A stretch of DNA of 64,000 nt from Odontesthes bonariensis. Its lineage: Eukaryota > Chordata > Actinopteri > Atheriniformes > Atherinopsidae. The translations under genes and the position numbers were made by a program. Below are positions 1 to 13,137 of the stretch, piece by piece. The notes beneath the pieces were generated by a model, which saw only the letters and a program-made list of their open reading frames with translations, was not told the DNA's origin and made no database searches. The first letter of the stretch is position 1; each line of letters opens with the position of its first letter. The stretch covers positions 31,556,663 to 31,620,662 of the forward strand of contig NC_134510.1 of NCBI RefSeq assembly GCF_027942865.1, read 5' to 3'.

Positions 1-1035
1 TCCTTCAGTTACCCTGTTACATTTTCCTCTTGAGGTGCTCCAACACCACAACAATCCTGCACTCTCTCAAACTATTTTCCAGGTTTTCGAAAAATTTGAG
101 TATCTGCAGTAAATCAGCCCTTATTTGCAGAATGATTCCAAATTTATTGAGCTGAACCAAATAATTCTCACACAACAGACTATGGTAAATTAAGTTTTTA
201 CCTAAAGTGTTGTCAGTGTTATGCTTCAAAATGCATCCCGCATTTATAATCTATCAGGCAGTATTTGACCTGAAACTGACAGAACACGAGGATCTTTTTT
301 AACACTAAGTGTGGAGTTTATCAGTTTCAAACTTGACAGATGTGTGTGGAGTCAGAGCTCAAACACTCTGATATGAAGTCTGCACAGAAAGATCCAACTC
401 ACATTTAAAATCAGAAGTCTCCTGGAGTACAATGAATATGTCCTCTGATCTCATCTGCTCAGTAAAGAAAAAAAAATAAAGATAGGCTAACTAAGATACT
501 GAAGCTCCTTTTAATAGATATTATTGCTTTTTGTTAAACACACACTTACTCACTGGTTTCTTTGGTACTAATTAACGAGCATTACTGACTTTATAAAGAA
601 AAAATAAATAAATCAACACTGTGACAATGTTTTGGTTACTTACAACAGACAGAAAAGTGCATTTTCTACAAAGCAGATGTTTAATATCAGTTGCAGAGTA
701 ACAGGAAAATATTTTCTTACATCAAATATTTATTTCGACAGTCATTGTAGCATTTTATCAAAACTCATACAGCGCCCTCTGCTGGTCAAAAAGCAGCAAC
801 AAATATAAGAACTGCAGGACAAACAAAAACAAATAATAATATAATAGTTGAGTATAGTTTTCATATCTAATTACATTTGGAGAAAACATTTGAAAGTCTT
901 TTTCACAGATACATCCTCATATAACTGCTTAAATCAGCACTTTCTTTTGATGATGTAGAAGATAAATAAAACGATGACATTTTTTTTTAGAAAAAGTGAA
1001 ATGCACGTTTTTTTACTTCAGTGTAACAGCAGGAT
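1..1035 (-). repeat. 3' flank of lectin copy A (segmental-duplication unit)
   Basis: This non-coding flank downstream of copy A recurs at about 5140-6193, 21730-24467, 32080-33624 and 54100-55143. It contains the minus-strand AATAAA at 729-734, about 300 nt past the stop, and a CAGCGCCCTCTGCTGGTC motif near 771 seen in all copies. Short open frames here recur only because the DNA is duplicated. I recognise no gene in them. Confidence 0.8.
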
Positions 1036-3251
1036 TTAAACAGATAAAGCTGCCTTCTCACAGATCCATTGCTGCTTTCCATCACAGCTCACTGATTTCC
1101 ATCCTTCGTCGTTGACAAATATTACACATTGACCATCCTGGGGCTCTTGTGTAATCCAGGAGCTGAAGAAAACTTTGTTAGATCAAGGCTGATCGTTTTT
1201 ATTATTCTCACCCTCCAGCTCCTGGTTTTGTGTGTTCAGCTCCTGGTTTTGTGTGTTCAGCTCCTGGTTTTGTGTGTTCAGCTCCTGGTTTTGCTTTGAT
1301 AGGTTCTTGTTTTCTGCAGTCAGGTTCGTGATCTTGTTTTCTAAGACATCATAGGCTTGTGTCAGGTTGTTCATCTGGACTGTCAGTTGTTGGTTTTCCA
1401 AAGTTAACTTGGTGTTGTTTTCAGAAGTTATTGATGTAACTACAACAAGAGAAAGAATATTTGTTTTGGAATTTTGACTTTGATGAAGTGCAAGTTTGTT
1501 TATGTTACATTTATTTCTAAGAAAACCCAAAATTTGTCTTGTTTAAACTGACCGTGAAGATATTTTTTAAATTCACTTTCAGTGTAAGAGGCGGGATACA
1601 GTGTATGATATACTGTTTGTTACATGTTAAATATTTAAATGTCATAGGATCATTTTTATGTCTGAAAATAATTATCAGGCTCCTCTACTTTAGAGAAGTA
1701 TTCTTATAAATAAAATGACTCATAATAACTCACTGTGACTGCAACAATTCATTGCCCCTGATCTTTATAGACAGGAGGAATTACACCATATCAAAATAAT
1801 ATATAACATTATGCATACTGGCATCTGGCAAACTGCTTTCATGCAGGTTTGAGAAATATAAACCTAACCTTTAAATAAATTACAACAAACTTTTTAAAAG
1901 GAAGCTAAATCATTTTTATCTAACATTCACATGAAGGAACTCACAGTAGATACGAAGGGTGATGATTACCAGCAGAATCAGCCAACATGCTGCTAGAGGC
2001 AGAAAAGACTGAGAGGAGGAGGGAAACTTGCGATCTGTCAGAAAGAAAAAAAATCAGTGGAAGTATCTCAGCAACACTTAAAACAGTCACTAACTATTTA
2101 AGTACAGTTTTAATGTGAAAAAAGGAACCACTTTGTTATACATATGTATGTTTTTCATCTTTCTGAGATATTACTTTTAACATTATTATTCATCAAAAGC
2201 TGTTGTTTTTAATAATATTGAATTAAAACACAAATACACCTGAGCTGGTTCCCAGTTTGTCCACAGTGCTTTCTGCTGCATTGACATAGTCAGCCTCTTC
2301 GATTTGCTCTGAAAGAAACGCACATCACATGCAAAAGAATTTCTAAGTTGATTTTTGTCTTCAAAGAGCCCAGTGTCTCCACCTATGTTGTTACATCCTA
2401 AAGGAATTCAGTTTTCAACTTGATTTGGGGTATTTGCCATCTTTCTTGTGTGTTTTTGAATATTCTGCCTCTTTGTATCTGTCTTAGTTTGCTTCTGCTT
2501 TAATCTAAGAGTCGCTCTTCTCTGCGCTGCCCTATATTTTTTGTTCTTCCCCAGATCATGTTTTACACATTATGTTTCTTACAGTTAAAGTTATGTGTTT
2601 GATCCTTGTCTTTTTCTGTTCTTTGCCACTTGTGACACATATTATTTCCCTGATTTTTTTTTTTGGTCTGTACCTGTTTTTTGCCTTTTTGTTCTACATC
2701 GTCTGTTTTTTACTTTCCCCTGCTTCCCCCCTGGCTGACAGATAAACTTTGATTGTTTGGACCGTAACCTGTTGTGTCTTCTGAATGTAAGTCCACCTAA
2801 CTGAAATGGTCACGAACAGAACTATTAATCAAGGGACCCATTTAGACCAAGGTGGCCATTTAACCATGACAACTGCAGTATTCATATGTCGCACTGCATG
2901 TTATGTGAACAAATTAACATGACAGAGGTCACTTGACCATCCATTTCCATTTCAATCTGAAGATTCACCCAAGGAAACTCTCATGCTGAACATCGATAAC
3001 ATATTAGAGTTCAACAGTCTGAAAGAACTAGCAGTCCTGTAAACCCATGTAATGTAACATCTTCTAAAACAGATGCAATAATAGATTTTAAAAAATTGGA
3101 TTCTGCACAAAAAGACAGGAAACTCCTTAAGTTTCAACATGTTATAAAGTGTCTTACCTTCAGGTAAAGAAATATTTGGGTTTCTCTGTGCTTTTCTGTT
3201 CATTTTGGAAAGAGAATAACCGTCCACACTGTGTGAAGTCTGAAGAGACAT
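1036..3251 (-). pseudogene. C-type lectin receptor copy A, lectin domain mostly deleted
   Basis: This is a type II lectin receptor of the short-tail (YVNA) form. Visible exons on the minus strand are 3158-3251 (start MSLQTSHS), 2240-2308 (tail with DYVNA), 1945-2034 (membrane segment FLPLAACWLILLVIITL), a neck exon starting at 1439, and the terminal lectin exon 1036-1162 ending KAALSV then stop. Splice sites of the first three exons are canonical, including CAG before 2308. The neck exon runs straight into intron DNA near 1206-1212: compared with copy B, about 650 bp holding the neck end and the first two lectin exons is gone. No donor remains, so a complete lectin domain cannot be made. The neck keeps NTQNQEL three times, the longest array of the five copies. 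A secreted or stalk-only product is possible but not shown. Confidence 0.85.
1213..1300 (-). repeat. 21-bp coding repeat in the neck exon of copy A
   Basis: The plus-strand unit ctcctggttttgtgtgttcag repeats in tandem and encodes NTQNQEL heptads. Copy A has three such units, C and D two, and E none. Each unit is seven codons, so copy-number change lengthens or shortens the coiled coil without breaking the frame. Confidence 0.9.
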
Positions 3252-4439
3252 GTGCAAATGAACAGGAACAAAAGGATGTGGTCTTTAGTTCTGCTTGGAA
3301 ACTGTGAAAGTAATACTAAAGACAATCTTTTTCGTCCGCAGCAGCATCTGCTGCTGACCCCGCAGCTTTTGTCAGACTTTTGTCATAATGAAATTGTTCT
3401 ATGTTGGGTCTGAGGACCAATTGGACATCAAAAAGAAATCTACAGTATTTATAATATCCTCTGCTCCCATACTAATTCATATAAAAAAAGGGATTTTTTT
3501 TTTTTGTGATCAGCATTAATAAGAAAGTAAACAACACAGACAAATTATTACAAGGTTGGATCACATGATGAGATATGGACAGATAAACACAGGTAAACAC
3601 AGGTAAACACATTGAAACCTGAGTGACCACTACATGTTCAAACAGTACAAAGGAACTTAGAGGCCCTCAATAACACCAAGGAAGTTTTTTTTTAATCAAA
3701 CTTGAACTGAAAAATAGAACTATCTCGAGGGATTAACTTTAAAAAATACATGTTGATAAGACTGATAATTAGGAAGTTGTCTTATTCTTTAGAATGACAA
3801 GTTCCATCATGTAATGCTTCTCGGCACCACTTCTAATCTACACTTCTGCTTTTATTTCATCAGCTTCTCATTTTGTCAGATGGTGGTTAACAACACTGAA
3901 CTTTGCATTCGGCCTTTTCAGAACTACCAGAGGAAGCAGCAGTAAAACATACACAGAGATGGAGGGTGCTGAGCTGCCGCTGGGTAAAAAATTCAACTGA
4001 AAATCAAAATACTGATTATCAATTATTCTAAAATGTCACATACAGGTAGCTCATTTCTTTTCAACTGTCACATATGCATTAGTTGTTTTGATATTTGTTG
4101 GAAAATCATTTAGAGTATATTATATTTTAAATAAAGTTGATAAATTCCTGACAGTAATTGCATTTCATCCAGGTTCGGTGCTGCGACACGATCTCATGAC
4201 AGACTGTAAAATGCATACATTGCTCCTCAAAATGTACAACAGAGACATTTTTAAATATAGTTTAAATATTTATAGTTATAGAATATAGTTCTAAAAAGAA
4301 AAAAGGAGTAGAATAGTTAAGAGTTGATGATTGATAAAATTATAGAGAATCTGCTAATAAAGAACTAAAGAAAAAAGTTATTTTAAGTTTCAATACAGCA
4401 ACAATTTACCTCCAGTTGTTTCAATAGGCTTGCCTTGTT
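3252..4439. repeat. Spacer between copies A and B, shortened
   Basis: The part to about 3980 is the upstream flank specific to the A/B type and recurs at 8952-9680. From the tgggtaaaaaattcaactg block (about 3980) to about 4250 it matches the start of the spacer shared by all units. Then roughly 180 bp of unrelated AT-rich DNA (4255-4435) replaces the 1.8 kb of spacer found between the other copies, and homology resumes at ttcctctttgtaaaaccc. No gene seen. Confidence 0.7.
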
Positions 4440-6193
4440 CCTCTTTGTAAAACCCAAAATTGACTTCCCTGATAGATAGACTTGTTCCTGTCTCGATCTC
4501 TGTGGGTGTTTATGTTCACAGAACAGTTTTAAAAAGCAATGATAAGAATTACTTTTTTCTTCTTGCTCTTAAACTAAAAGCCCTGTTTACGTGAAAACAT
4601 GAACAACCAACTCTGTTCATGGTCACTGTTCACAGGAGGAATCTTTCAGCTCGATTGTCATAATCAAATAATAAAACATCTTTCTATTGAGACTGAAAAA
4701 GAAATTTTGAATATGCATGGAATTTATCAATGGATGGAAGTATAAACAGATGGACAGATGTGTCACAGGATTAACGTACAAGCAGAGAAACTTCTTTAAC
4801 CTTCATGACCTGCATGGATTTATACTATGGGAATAAACTAAAGCTTATGTGACTACATACAGCATAGGAACAATAATGGTGAATATAATCATTTCTGTAA
4901 TCATTTTAATAATAATAATAAATGTTTATATGTAATGCAACATTTCATAACATATATACAATAATTATGATTGTATATAATGTAATGCGTTTTGTATGCG
5001 TTCTGACATGTGAACTGTATGTGCTTGTCTACATGAGCAGCAGAATGAGGGTCATACAGCTGTGGGTTAGTCTGAGTCTTACTGTGCAGTTTTGCACTGT
5101 ACAGAGAAACTGACTTAAACTCTCTCTTGTAAAATGGCTTTAAACATTCCCTCAGTTCCCCTGTTACATGTTCCTCTTGAGGTGCTCCAACACCACAACA
5201 ATCCTGCACTCTCTCAAACTATTTTCCAGGTTTTTGAAAAATTTGAGTATTTGCAGTAAATCAGCCCTTATTTGCAGAATGATTCTAAATTTATTGAGCT
5301 GAACCAAATAATTCTCACACAACAGACTATGGTAAATTAAGATTTTACCTAAAGTGTTGTCAGTGTTATGCTTCAAAATGCATCCCGCATTTATAATCTA
5401 TCAGGCAGTATTTGACCTGAAACTCACAGAACACGAGGATCTTTTTTAACACTAAGTGTGGAGTTTATCAGTTTCAAACTTGACAGATGTGTGTGGAGTC
5501 AGAGCTCAAACACTCTGATATGAAGTCTGCACAGAAAGATCCAACTCACATTTAAAATCAGAAGTCTCCTGGAGTACAATGAATATGTCCTCTGATCTCA
5601 TCTGCTCAGTAAAGAAAAAAAAATAAAGATAGGCTAACTAAGATACTGAAGCTCCTTTTAATAGATATTATTGCTTTTTGTTAAACACACACTTACTCAC
5701 TGGTTTCTTTTTTGGAGCTGCTGGTACTAATTAACGAGCATTACTGACTTTATAAAGAAAAAAAAAGAAATCAACACTGTGACAATGTTTTGGTTACTTA
5801 CAACAGACAGAAACGTGCATTTTCTACAAAGCAGAGGTTTAATATCAGTTGCAGCGTAACAGGAAAATATTTTCTTACATCAAATATTTATTTCGACAGT
5901 CATTGTAGCATTTTATCAAAACTCATACAGCGCCCTCTGCTGGTCAAAAAGCATTAACAAATATAAGAACTGCAGGACAAACAAAAACAAATAATAATAT
6001 AATAGTTGAGTATAGTTTTCATATCTAATTACATTTGGAGAAAACATTTGAAAGTTTTTTTCACAGACACATCCTCATATAACTGCTTAAATCAGCACTT
6101 TCTTTTGATGATGTAGAAGATAAATAAAACTATGAACATTTGTTTTAGAAAAAGTGAAATACAAGTTTTTTTACTTCAGTGTAACAGCAGGAT
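4440..6193. repeat. 3' flank of lectin copy B
   Basis: This is the duplicated flank, matching 20935-22572, 31300-33600 and 53390-55140. It holds the minus-strand AATAAA for copy B at 5887-5892, 302 nt beyond the stop. No gene is recognised. Small frames near 4901-5376 recur in each unit at the same place and are not supported as coding. Confidence 0.7.
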
Positions 6194-8951
6194 TTAAACA
6201 GATAAAGCTGCCTTCTCACAGATCCATTGCCGCTTTTCATCACAGCTCACCGATTTCCATTCTTTGTTTTTGACAAGTATTACACATCGACCATCCTGGG
6301 GCTCTTGTGTTATCCAGGAGCTGAAGAAAACTTTGTTAGATCAAGGCTGATAGTTTTTATTATTCAAAGTGATAAGAATGTTGTTTCTCTTACTTGTCAG
6401 CTAAATCACTTCCATCGACCCACTTCCATTTCCCATTTTCTGCTTTCAGGCCGATCCAGAATCCAGAGGTCCCCCAAATCTCTTTGTTAACAGATGTCTG
6501 AGGAAAACAGGGAGGAAGTTATCTGAGATATTTAAATGTTGCTCGAATGTAGACACTGTGATGAAATTAGTCAGTGCGTGTTCAGATAATCAAAATATAT
6601 ATTTTCATTTCATATTGCCTGTGAGTTCAGTTATTTTATTACCTTTTCAGGATTATCACCCACAACAACCAGATCTGAACCCTTTCCTCTGCAGTCTTCT
6701 CGAGCTCCTTCCCAGCTTCTCCTTTTATTAGGCTTAGCGTCATGTATTGCATAGCAGCTGCTTGTTATCTTTACCCAGCCTCTCTCACATTGGTTACATG
6801 TTCTTGCTGTAACAACAAAAATCAACAAATAAACATTTCATTGCATAATGATATTACTATTATCTGTATTTGGACATAAATATATTGGGATCTTAACATA
6901 CCGTTATTTTTTTTTGGACAGTAGGCATCAATGCTCCACTGAGCTCGACTGACGTTGAACTCAACCTGCTTAGCCTCCATGGTTTGTACTTGTTCTGCCA
7001 GGTTTTTCCTCTCACCCTCCAGGTTCGTGATCTTGTTTTCTGAGACATCAGAGGCTTGTGTCAGGTTGTTCATCTGGACTGTCAGTTGTTGGTTTTCCAA
7101 AGTTAACTTGGTGTTGTTTTCAGAAGTTATTGATGTAACTACAACAAGAGAAAGAATATTTGTTTTGGAATTTTGACTTTGATGAAGTGCAAGTTTGTTT
7201 ATGTTACATTTATTTCTAAGAAAACCCCAAATTTGTCTTGTTTAAACTGACCGTGAAGATATTTTTTAAATTCACTTTCAGTGTAAGAGGCGGGATACAG
7301 TGTATGATATACTGTTTGTTACATGTTAAATATTTAAATGTCATAGGATCATTTTTATGTCTGAAAATAATTATCAGGCTCCTCTACTTTAGAGAAGTAT
7401 TCTTATAAATAAAATGACTCATAATAACTCACTGTGACTGCAACAATTCATTGCCCCTGATCTTTATAGACAGGAGGAATTACACCATATCAAAATAATA
7501 TATAACATTATGCATACTGGCATCTGGCAAACTGCTTTCATGCTGGTTTGAGAAATATAAACCTAACCTTTAAATAAATTACAACAAACTTTTTAAAAGG
7601 AAGCTAAATCATTTTTATCTAACATTCACATGAAGGAACTCACAGTAGATACGAAGGGTGATGATTACCAGCAGAATCAGCCAACATGCTGCTAGAGGCA
7701 GAAAAGACTGAGAGGAGGAGGGAAACTTGCGATCTGTCAGAAAGAAAAAAAATTCAGTGGAAGTATCTCAGCAACACTTAAAACAGTCACTAACTATTTA
7801 AGTACAGTTTTAATGTGAAAAAAGGAACCACTTTGTTATACATATGTATGTTTTTCATCTTTCTAAGATATTACTTTTAACATTATTATTCATCAAAAGC
7901 TGTTGTTTTTAATAATATTGAATTAAAACACAAATACACCTGAGCTGGTTCCCAGTTTGTCCACAGTGCTTTCTGCTGCATTGACATAGTCAGCCTCTTC
8001 GATTTGCTCCGAAAGAAACGCACATCACATGCAAAAGAATTTCTAAGTTGATTTTTGTCTTCAAAGAGCCCAGTGTCTCCACCTATGTTGTTACATCCTA
8101 AAGGAATTCAGTTTTCAACTTGATTTGGGGTATTTGCCATCTTTCTTGTGTGTTTTTGAATATTCTGCCTCTTTGTATCTGTCTTAGTTTGCTTCTGCTT
8201 TAATCTAAGAGTCGCTCTTCTCTGCGCTGCCCTATATTTTTTGTTCTTCCCTAGATCATGTTTTACACATTATGTTTCTTACAGTTAAAGTTCTGTGTTT
8301 GATCCTTGTCTTTTTCTGTTCTTTGCCACTTGTGACACATATTATTTCCCTGATTTTTTTTTTTGGTCTGTACCTGTTTTTTGCCTTTTTGTTCTACATC
8401 GTCTGTTTGTTACTTTCCCCTGCTTCCCCCCTGGCTGACAGATAAACTTTCATTGTTTGGACTGTAACCTGTAGTGTCTTCTGAATGTAAGTCCACCTAA
8501 CTGAAATGGTCACGAACAGAAATATTAATCAAGGGACCCATTTAGACCAAGGTGGCCATTTAACCATGACAACTGCAGTATTCATATGTCGCACTGCATG
8601 TTATGTGAACAAATTAACATGACAGAGGTCACTTGACCATCCATTTCCATTTCAATCTGAAGATTCACCCAAGGAAACTCTCATGCTGAACATCGATAAC
8701 ATATTAGAGTTCCACAGTCTGAAAGAACTAGCAGTCCTGTAAACCCATGTAATGTAACATCTTCTAAAACAGATGCAAAAATAGATTTTAAAAAATTGGA
8801 TTCTACACAAAAAGACAGGAAACTCCTTAAGTTTCAACATGTTATAAAGTGTCTTACCTTCAGGTAAAGAAATATTTGGGTTTCTCTGTGCTTTTCTGTT
8901 CATTTTGGAAAGAGAATAACCGTCAACACTGTGTGAAGTCTGAAGAGGCAT
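6194..8951 (-). CDS. C-type lectin receptor copy B (YVNA tail; one splice acceptor lost)
   Basis: This is a predicted type II membrane lectin receptor. Exons, minus strand: 8858-8951, 7940-8008, 7644-7733, 6902-7138, 6643-6806, 6394-6497 and 6194-6320. If all were joined the product would be 294 residues: tail with DYVNA around Tyr39, membrane helix about 65-81, neck about 85-163, and lectin domain about 164-288 with WIGL, EPQDGRC and WICEK. The start is ATG at 8951; an in-frame ATG 16 codons later has a better context (A at -3). The AG before the second exon is mutated (CGG at 8009-8011), so normal splicing of the YVNA exon is doubtful. Using the next AG shifts the frame to an early stop. 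Skipping this 69-nt exon keeps the frame and leaves a 271-residue receptor without the tyrosine motif. Lectin-domain disulphide cysteines are present; the usual EPN/QPD and WND sugar and calcium motifs are not. Confidence 0.75.
8009..8011 (-). other. Lost splice acceptor of the YVNA exon in copy B
   Basis: On the minus strand copy A reads TTTCAG before AGCAAATCG (2309-2311). Copy B reads TTTCGG at the matching site. This is one A-to-G change in the invariant acceptor dinucleotide. Confidence 0.85.
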
Positions 8952-9890
8952 GTGCAAATGAACAGGAACAAAAGGATGTGGTCTTTAGTTCTGCTTGGAA
9001 ACTGTGAAAGTAATACTAAAGACAATCTTTTTCGTCCGCAGCAGCATCTGCTGCTGACCCCGCAGCCTTTTCAGACTTTTGTCATAATGAAATTGTTCTA
9101 TGTTGGGTCTGAGGACCAATTGGACATCAAAAAGAAATCTACAGTATTTATAATATCCTCTGCTCCCATACTAATTCATATAAAAAAAGGGATTTTTTTT
9201 TTTGTGATCAGCATTAATAAGAAAGTAAACAACACAGACAAATTATTACAAGGTTGGATCACATGATGAGATATGGACAGGTAAACACAGGTAAACACAT
9301 TGAAACCTGAGTGACCACTACATGTTCAAACAGTACAAAGGAACTTAGAGGCCCTCAATAACACCAAGGAAGTTTTTTTTTAATCAAACTTGAACTGAAA
9401 AATAGAACTATCTCGAGGGATTAACTTTAAAAAATACATGTTGATAAGACTGATAATTAGGAAGTTGTCTTATTCTTTAGAATGACAAGTTCCATCATGT
9501 AATGCTTCTCGGCACCACTTCTCCTCTACACTTCTGCTTTTATTTCATCAGCTTCTAATTTTGTCAGATGGTGGTTAACAACACTGGACTTTGCATTCGG
9601 CCTTTTCAGAACTACCAGAGGAAGCAGCAGTAAAACATACACAGAGATGGAGGGTGCTGAGCTGCCGCTGGGTAAAAAATTCAACTGAAAATCAAAATAC
9701 TGATTATCACTTATTCTAAAATGTCACATACAGGTAGCTCATTTCTTTTTAACTGTCACATATGCATTAGTTATTTTGATATTTGTTGGAAAATCATTTA
9801 GAGTATATTATATTTTAAATAAAGTTGATAAATTCCTGACAGTAATTGCATTTCATCCAGGTTCGGTGCTGCGACACGATCTCATGACAG
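8952..9890. other. Upstream flank of copy B
   Basis: This is the A/B-type 5' flank and presumably holds the promoter, though no clear TATA box was identified. It ends at the insertion point of the LTR element, whose same-strand 3' LTR therefore lies about 0.94 kb upstream of the copy B start. Confidence 0.5.
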
Positions 9891-9894
9891 ACTG
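9891..9894. repeat. Left 4-bp target-site duplication (ACTG)
   Basis: ACTG here and at 19076-19079 brackets the LTR element. Removing the element and one ACTG restores gacagactgtaaaatgc, the sequence seen intact at about 4200 and 29415. Confidence 0.9.
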
Positions 9895-12231
9895 TGTAGC
9901 GTTACCGGGTATTTATATACCTATTAAATATAAGGATTTATAAGACGTTCTCACTGTCTTAATATCCTTAAACCTCGAAATTAGGGCACCACCTCGCTGA
10001 TGTTTAAACTTGCTTTAAGTTACAGTCCAGGGAGGACGACTGTTAAAATCTTACGATCCTGGTGTTAAATTAATAATCAATTTAATAATCAATTAATAAT
10101 CAGTCTCATATCTCGCTACTTTCGTGAAGTTCTCGTTTGGTTGGACAGACATTACGTAAAGAAAGCATACGACACAATCTGTGATTATAACATATATATA
10201 GATATATGAGCTGTTTATTACAATGATATGATCTTAGACATGAACCTTTAAACAAACAGGAGATGCATTGAATATGGGTGATTATATAAAACACTTAGTG
10301 AATATAAAATAAAATATGGGGAATGGGAAAATACTGGATTTATTCAAATAGTTTGGGTTGGCTGACTATTTGAATCTAAATACTGTACTGACATTTCGGA
10401 TTAATTTATCATTCTGTGAAAGCCTCGAGACATCCATCAAACCCACTTTAAGGTGAAAACGGGTCGGTCTTACTGTGCTGAAGTTCTGTTCAGTCGGTTC
10501 GGACCAATGGTAGCGGCCACGCGGGGTCCGAGGGGATTTCTCTTCCGCTCTCTGGGCCTTCCTGGCTGTGGTGGCTGACCTTTTTAGCTTCTCAGTTGCT
10601 TCTTTCACCGGGAAACGGGGACGATGATGTCAAGGGCTTTACTGTGGGATGATCAAATCCATCGTTGTGTCAGAGTTGGTCCGTTGCTGCTTTCTCTGAT
10701 GAAGTGAACTTAAGTTCACAGAAGATTAATAAAAGGTTGCTTGGAGTTGGCTTTCTTGGTAGGAAAAGGTGATGATGGCGTGGAACAGCGGAGGTTAGGA
10801 CGTGCGACGTAGAAAGACGTGGGTGGCGAGGGACGAACACAAACACGTAAAACGTGCATCTTCAGAGTATTTCAATCTGTTTCTTTGTTCGGATCTTTCT
10901 TTCTCGTCTCCGGGGTCTCACTGGGTTCTGGAGGGTCTCCTCCGGTCGTCCGCTGCATCGTTATCCACACGTCCTTCCGCTCTCTCCTGAGATTATGGGA
11001 AAACTCCCAAACTCCGGCGAGCTCTTCTCTTCTGCTTAAACCATCTCTAAAAGTCTATGAGCAGCTGTTTTCTGCTCAAATCTCCTTCTGAAACTCTGGG
11101 TTGGAACCCTTCTGGAACAAGAGCCAGAGCACAAGAGGGCAGACGCCTGAAGCGAGCCAGCAAACACGAGCGCAAGCGGGCAAGAAGACAAGAGAGACTG
11201 TGTTTTCCGCGGTTCCGGGTTTTGACTCTCGGAGGCGGGGCTTACACTACTTTTTCAGCCAATGACATGCTTGAACTGTGTGCATGTCTCTGTAAGGTGA
11301 TCTGTGCTAGGGGGATTTCTGGATTTAGACAAAGAACTTTGTGTTTCTCCATTACTCCCATCTCATAGAACATTTGTCTCGGTGATTCTGAAAACACCAC
11401 ATCTTGTTAAGATATGCAGATTAAAGATATAACATAGACTTGTAATACAAAGACATCAAAATAACACACATGATAAAGACAATTATGACTTTCAAAATTC
11501 AGGTGAATATCTATGAAATCGTGACATATGAATAGTGAACCACACAATGCTAATTTCTGTGTTAACAATGGGGACACCAAACAAATACCAAATAGATACC
11601 GAAGGGACATCGTTAGAAGTTACTAGTTGCATATTGTCCATTTTACTGAGTCCTTTGGTATTTATGTGTTCAACTAATCAACACTGCAGACCACTAGGGG
11701 GCAATGTGGTTCCATCAGGCAGGTTGGGCATTTTCCACCAAAATCAGTTCTTTGTCAATATTTAAGCCAGAATCGTACAAATTGTCTCTATATGCGTCTT
11801 GTGATCAAGCGGGAAACCTGAAAGAAATTGTACACGGTTATCAAACACATTTAATATAGTTTTAAGATTTACTAAAAGTGAGTCTTCTCAGTTCGTATGT
11901 ATAGCCATCTGGTCGGTCTGATGGTGAAGAGGGGTGTTAAAGTGTCAACTTTCGAGTTATGGTCTAGATAAGATAGTAAGTGTCCCACTTTTCCAAGAGT
12001 GAGTTCTTTGTTCATTCGAGTTTTCCAATTTTAATGGCAAGTGTCTGTTGGAGTTCGACTCCCCAAAAGCTCTTAAGGGTGTTGTAAATTAGGCAGTTTC
12101 TGTCTCTTTTTCCTTTGTGGAAAGAAAATGAAGATCTGGTTTATATCCACATACGTAAACATCCCCCACAGGAATGTTGGTTTTGTCAAAGTTTGAAAAA
12201 CTCTTAATCCACAGGCACTGTGACTGTTACA
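9895..12231 (-). repeat. 3' LTR (element orientation) of the gag-only element
   Basis: The plus strand runs TGTAGCG to GTTACA. It is 2,337 bp, the same length as the partner at 16739-19075. The one difference I noticed is C at 10155 against T at 16999, a CpG-type change. A minus-strand AATAAA lies near 10337. Small open frames inside are not supported as genes. Confidence 0.9.
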
Positions 12232-12241
12232 TTCCCCCATT
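12232..12241 (-). other. Polypurine tract
   Basis: The minus strand reads AATGGGGGAA directly before the 3' LTR start TGTAAC. This is the expected position and composition for the plus-strand primer of an LTR element, and it fixes the element's orientation. Confidence 0.8.
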
Positions 12242-13137
12242 CGAATCGGATCTGAACTCGTGGCTGATCCGAATCGCAGGTGAAGAAGTCCAGTGTGTCC
12301 GAGTCTGGTGGTTGCTAGGACTCTCAAGAGGGTTATGGTGGGTGTCTCGAGACAACCTAATACAATTCTGACACAACAATGGCTATAAACGTACAATGGC
12401 TATAAACGTAATTTTGTTAAGCTTACTTAACCTACGTAGTAAATGTCTAATAGCTAAAGATAATGTTCATAAGTAAAGGTTTCTAAGCCTATATAATTTC
12501 AAATGGAAAATCCTAGTAAAAGCATGCAGATTTCTTTTGGAAAAAGATCAATGTTAGGGGAGAATTTTACTCATTGTTAGAGTCATGATCTAGGAATGGT
12601 ATTTCTTAATAGTTAGGAAATGAGCACGTTTACTACCTGAGTGTGAGCATATTCGCAGGACTTTATACGAACAGTAATGTGTAACATATTTGTCGCGGCG
12701 GCGGTCCTGGACAGGGCTTCACTGTACAGTAGCAACGAGTGATATTCTAACTAAAAGGATCCATGGTGAAAGCTGTTGTCAGTGTTTCACTGCTAATTTG
12801 CTTTTAATTCAGTTATAGACCAGTTTCCCCCATTTGTAGATGTCACATGGGTGAAATAAGGTAAGTTGAGTGTGTCACCAGATGATGATAGACTTGAAAA
12901 TTGAAGTTTTGAACACTGAGGTGTCCTGGATTCAATCTTGAGGCATCATGATACTACGGAGTAGTTTTATCGTGATTGGGTAAGTGATATTTTGAGGGTA
13001 AGCTTCTTTGCTTCCTTTAAGAGTTAGCTATGGTTAAAGGTTTGGTATTCGGGGTTACTAGAATGTTTGTTGGAGTGTATGGTCCTACCTCCAGGAACAG
13101 GCTAGCATTTCTAAGTCTCTGTTGGCACGGTTGGCCA

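Noticed and set aside
1183-1530. 115-codon frame as an independent coiled-coil gene
   Set aside because: It is the neck exon of lectin copy A read through into its introns.
4901-5376. Minus-strand frames MQDCCGVG... and MKHNTDN... repeated beside each lectin copy, as a possible second gene
   Set aside because: No family recognised, indels differ between copies without frame preservation, and neighbouring DNA is equally similar.
10819-11091. Frames repeated in both LTRs (for example 90 codons at 10819 and 17663)
   Set aside because: They lie on the strand opposite to the element, and exact recurrence reflects LTR identity rather than coding constraint.
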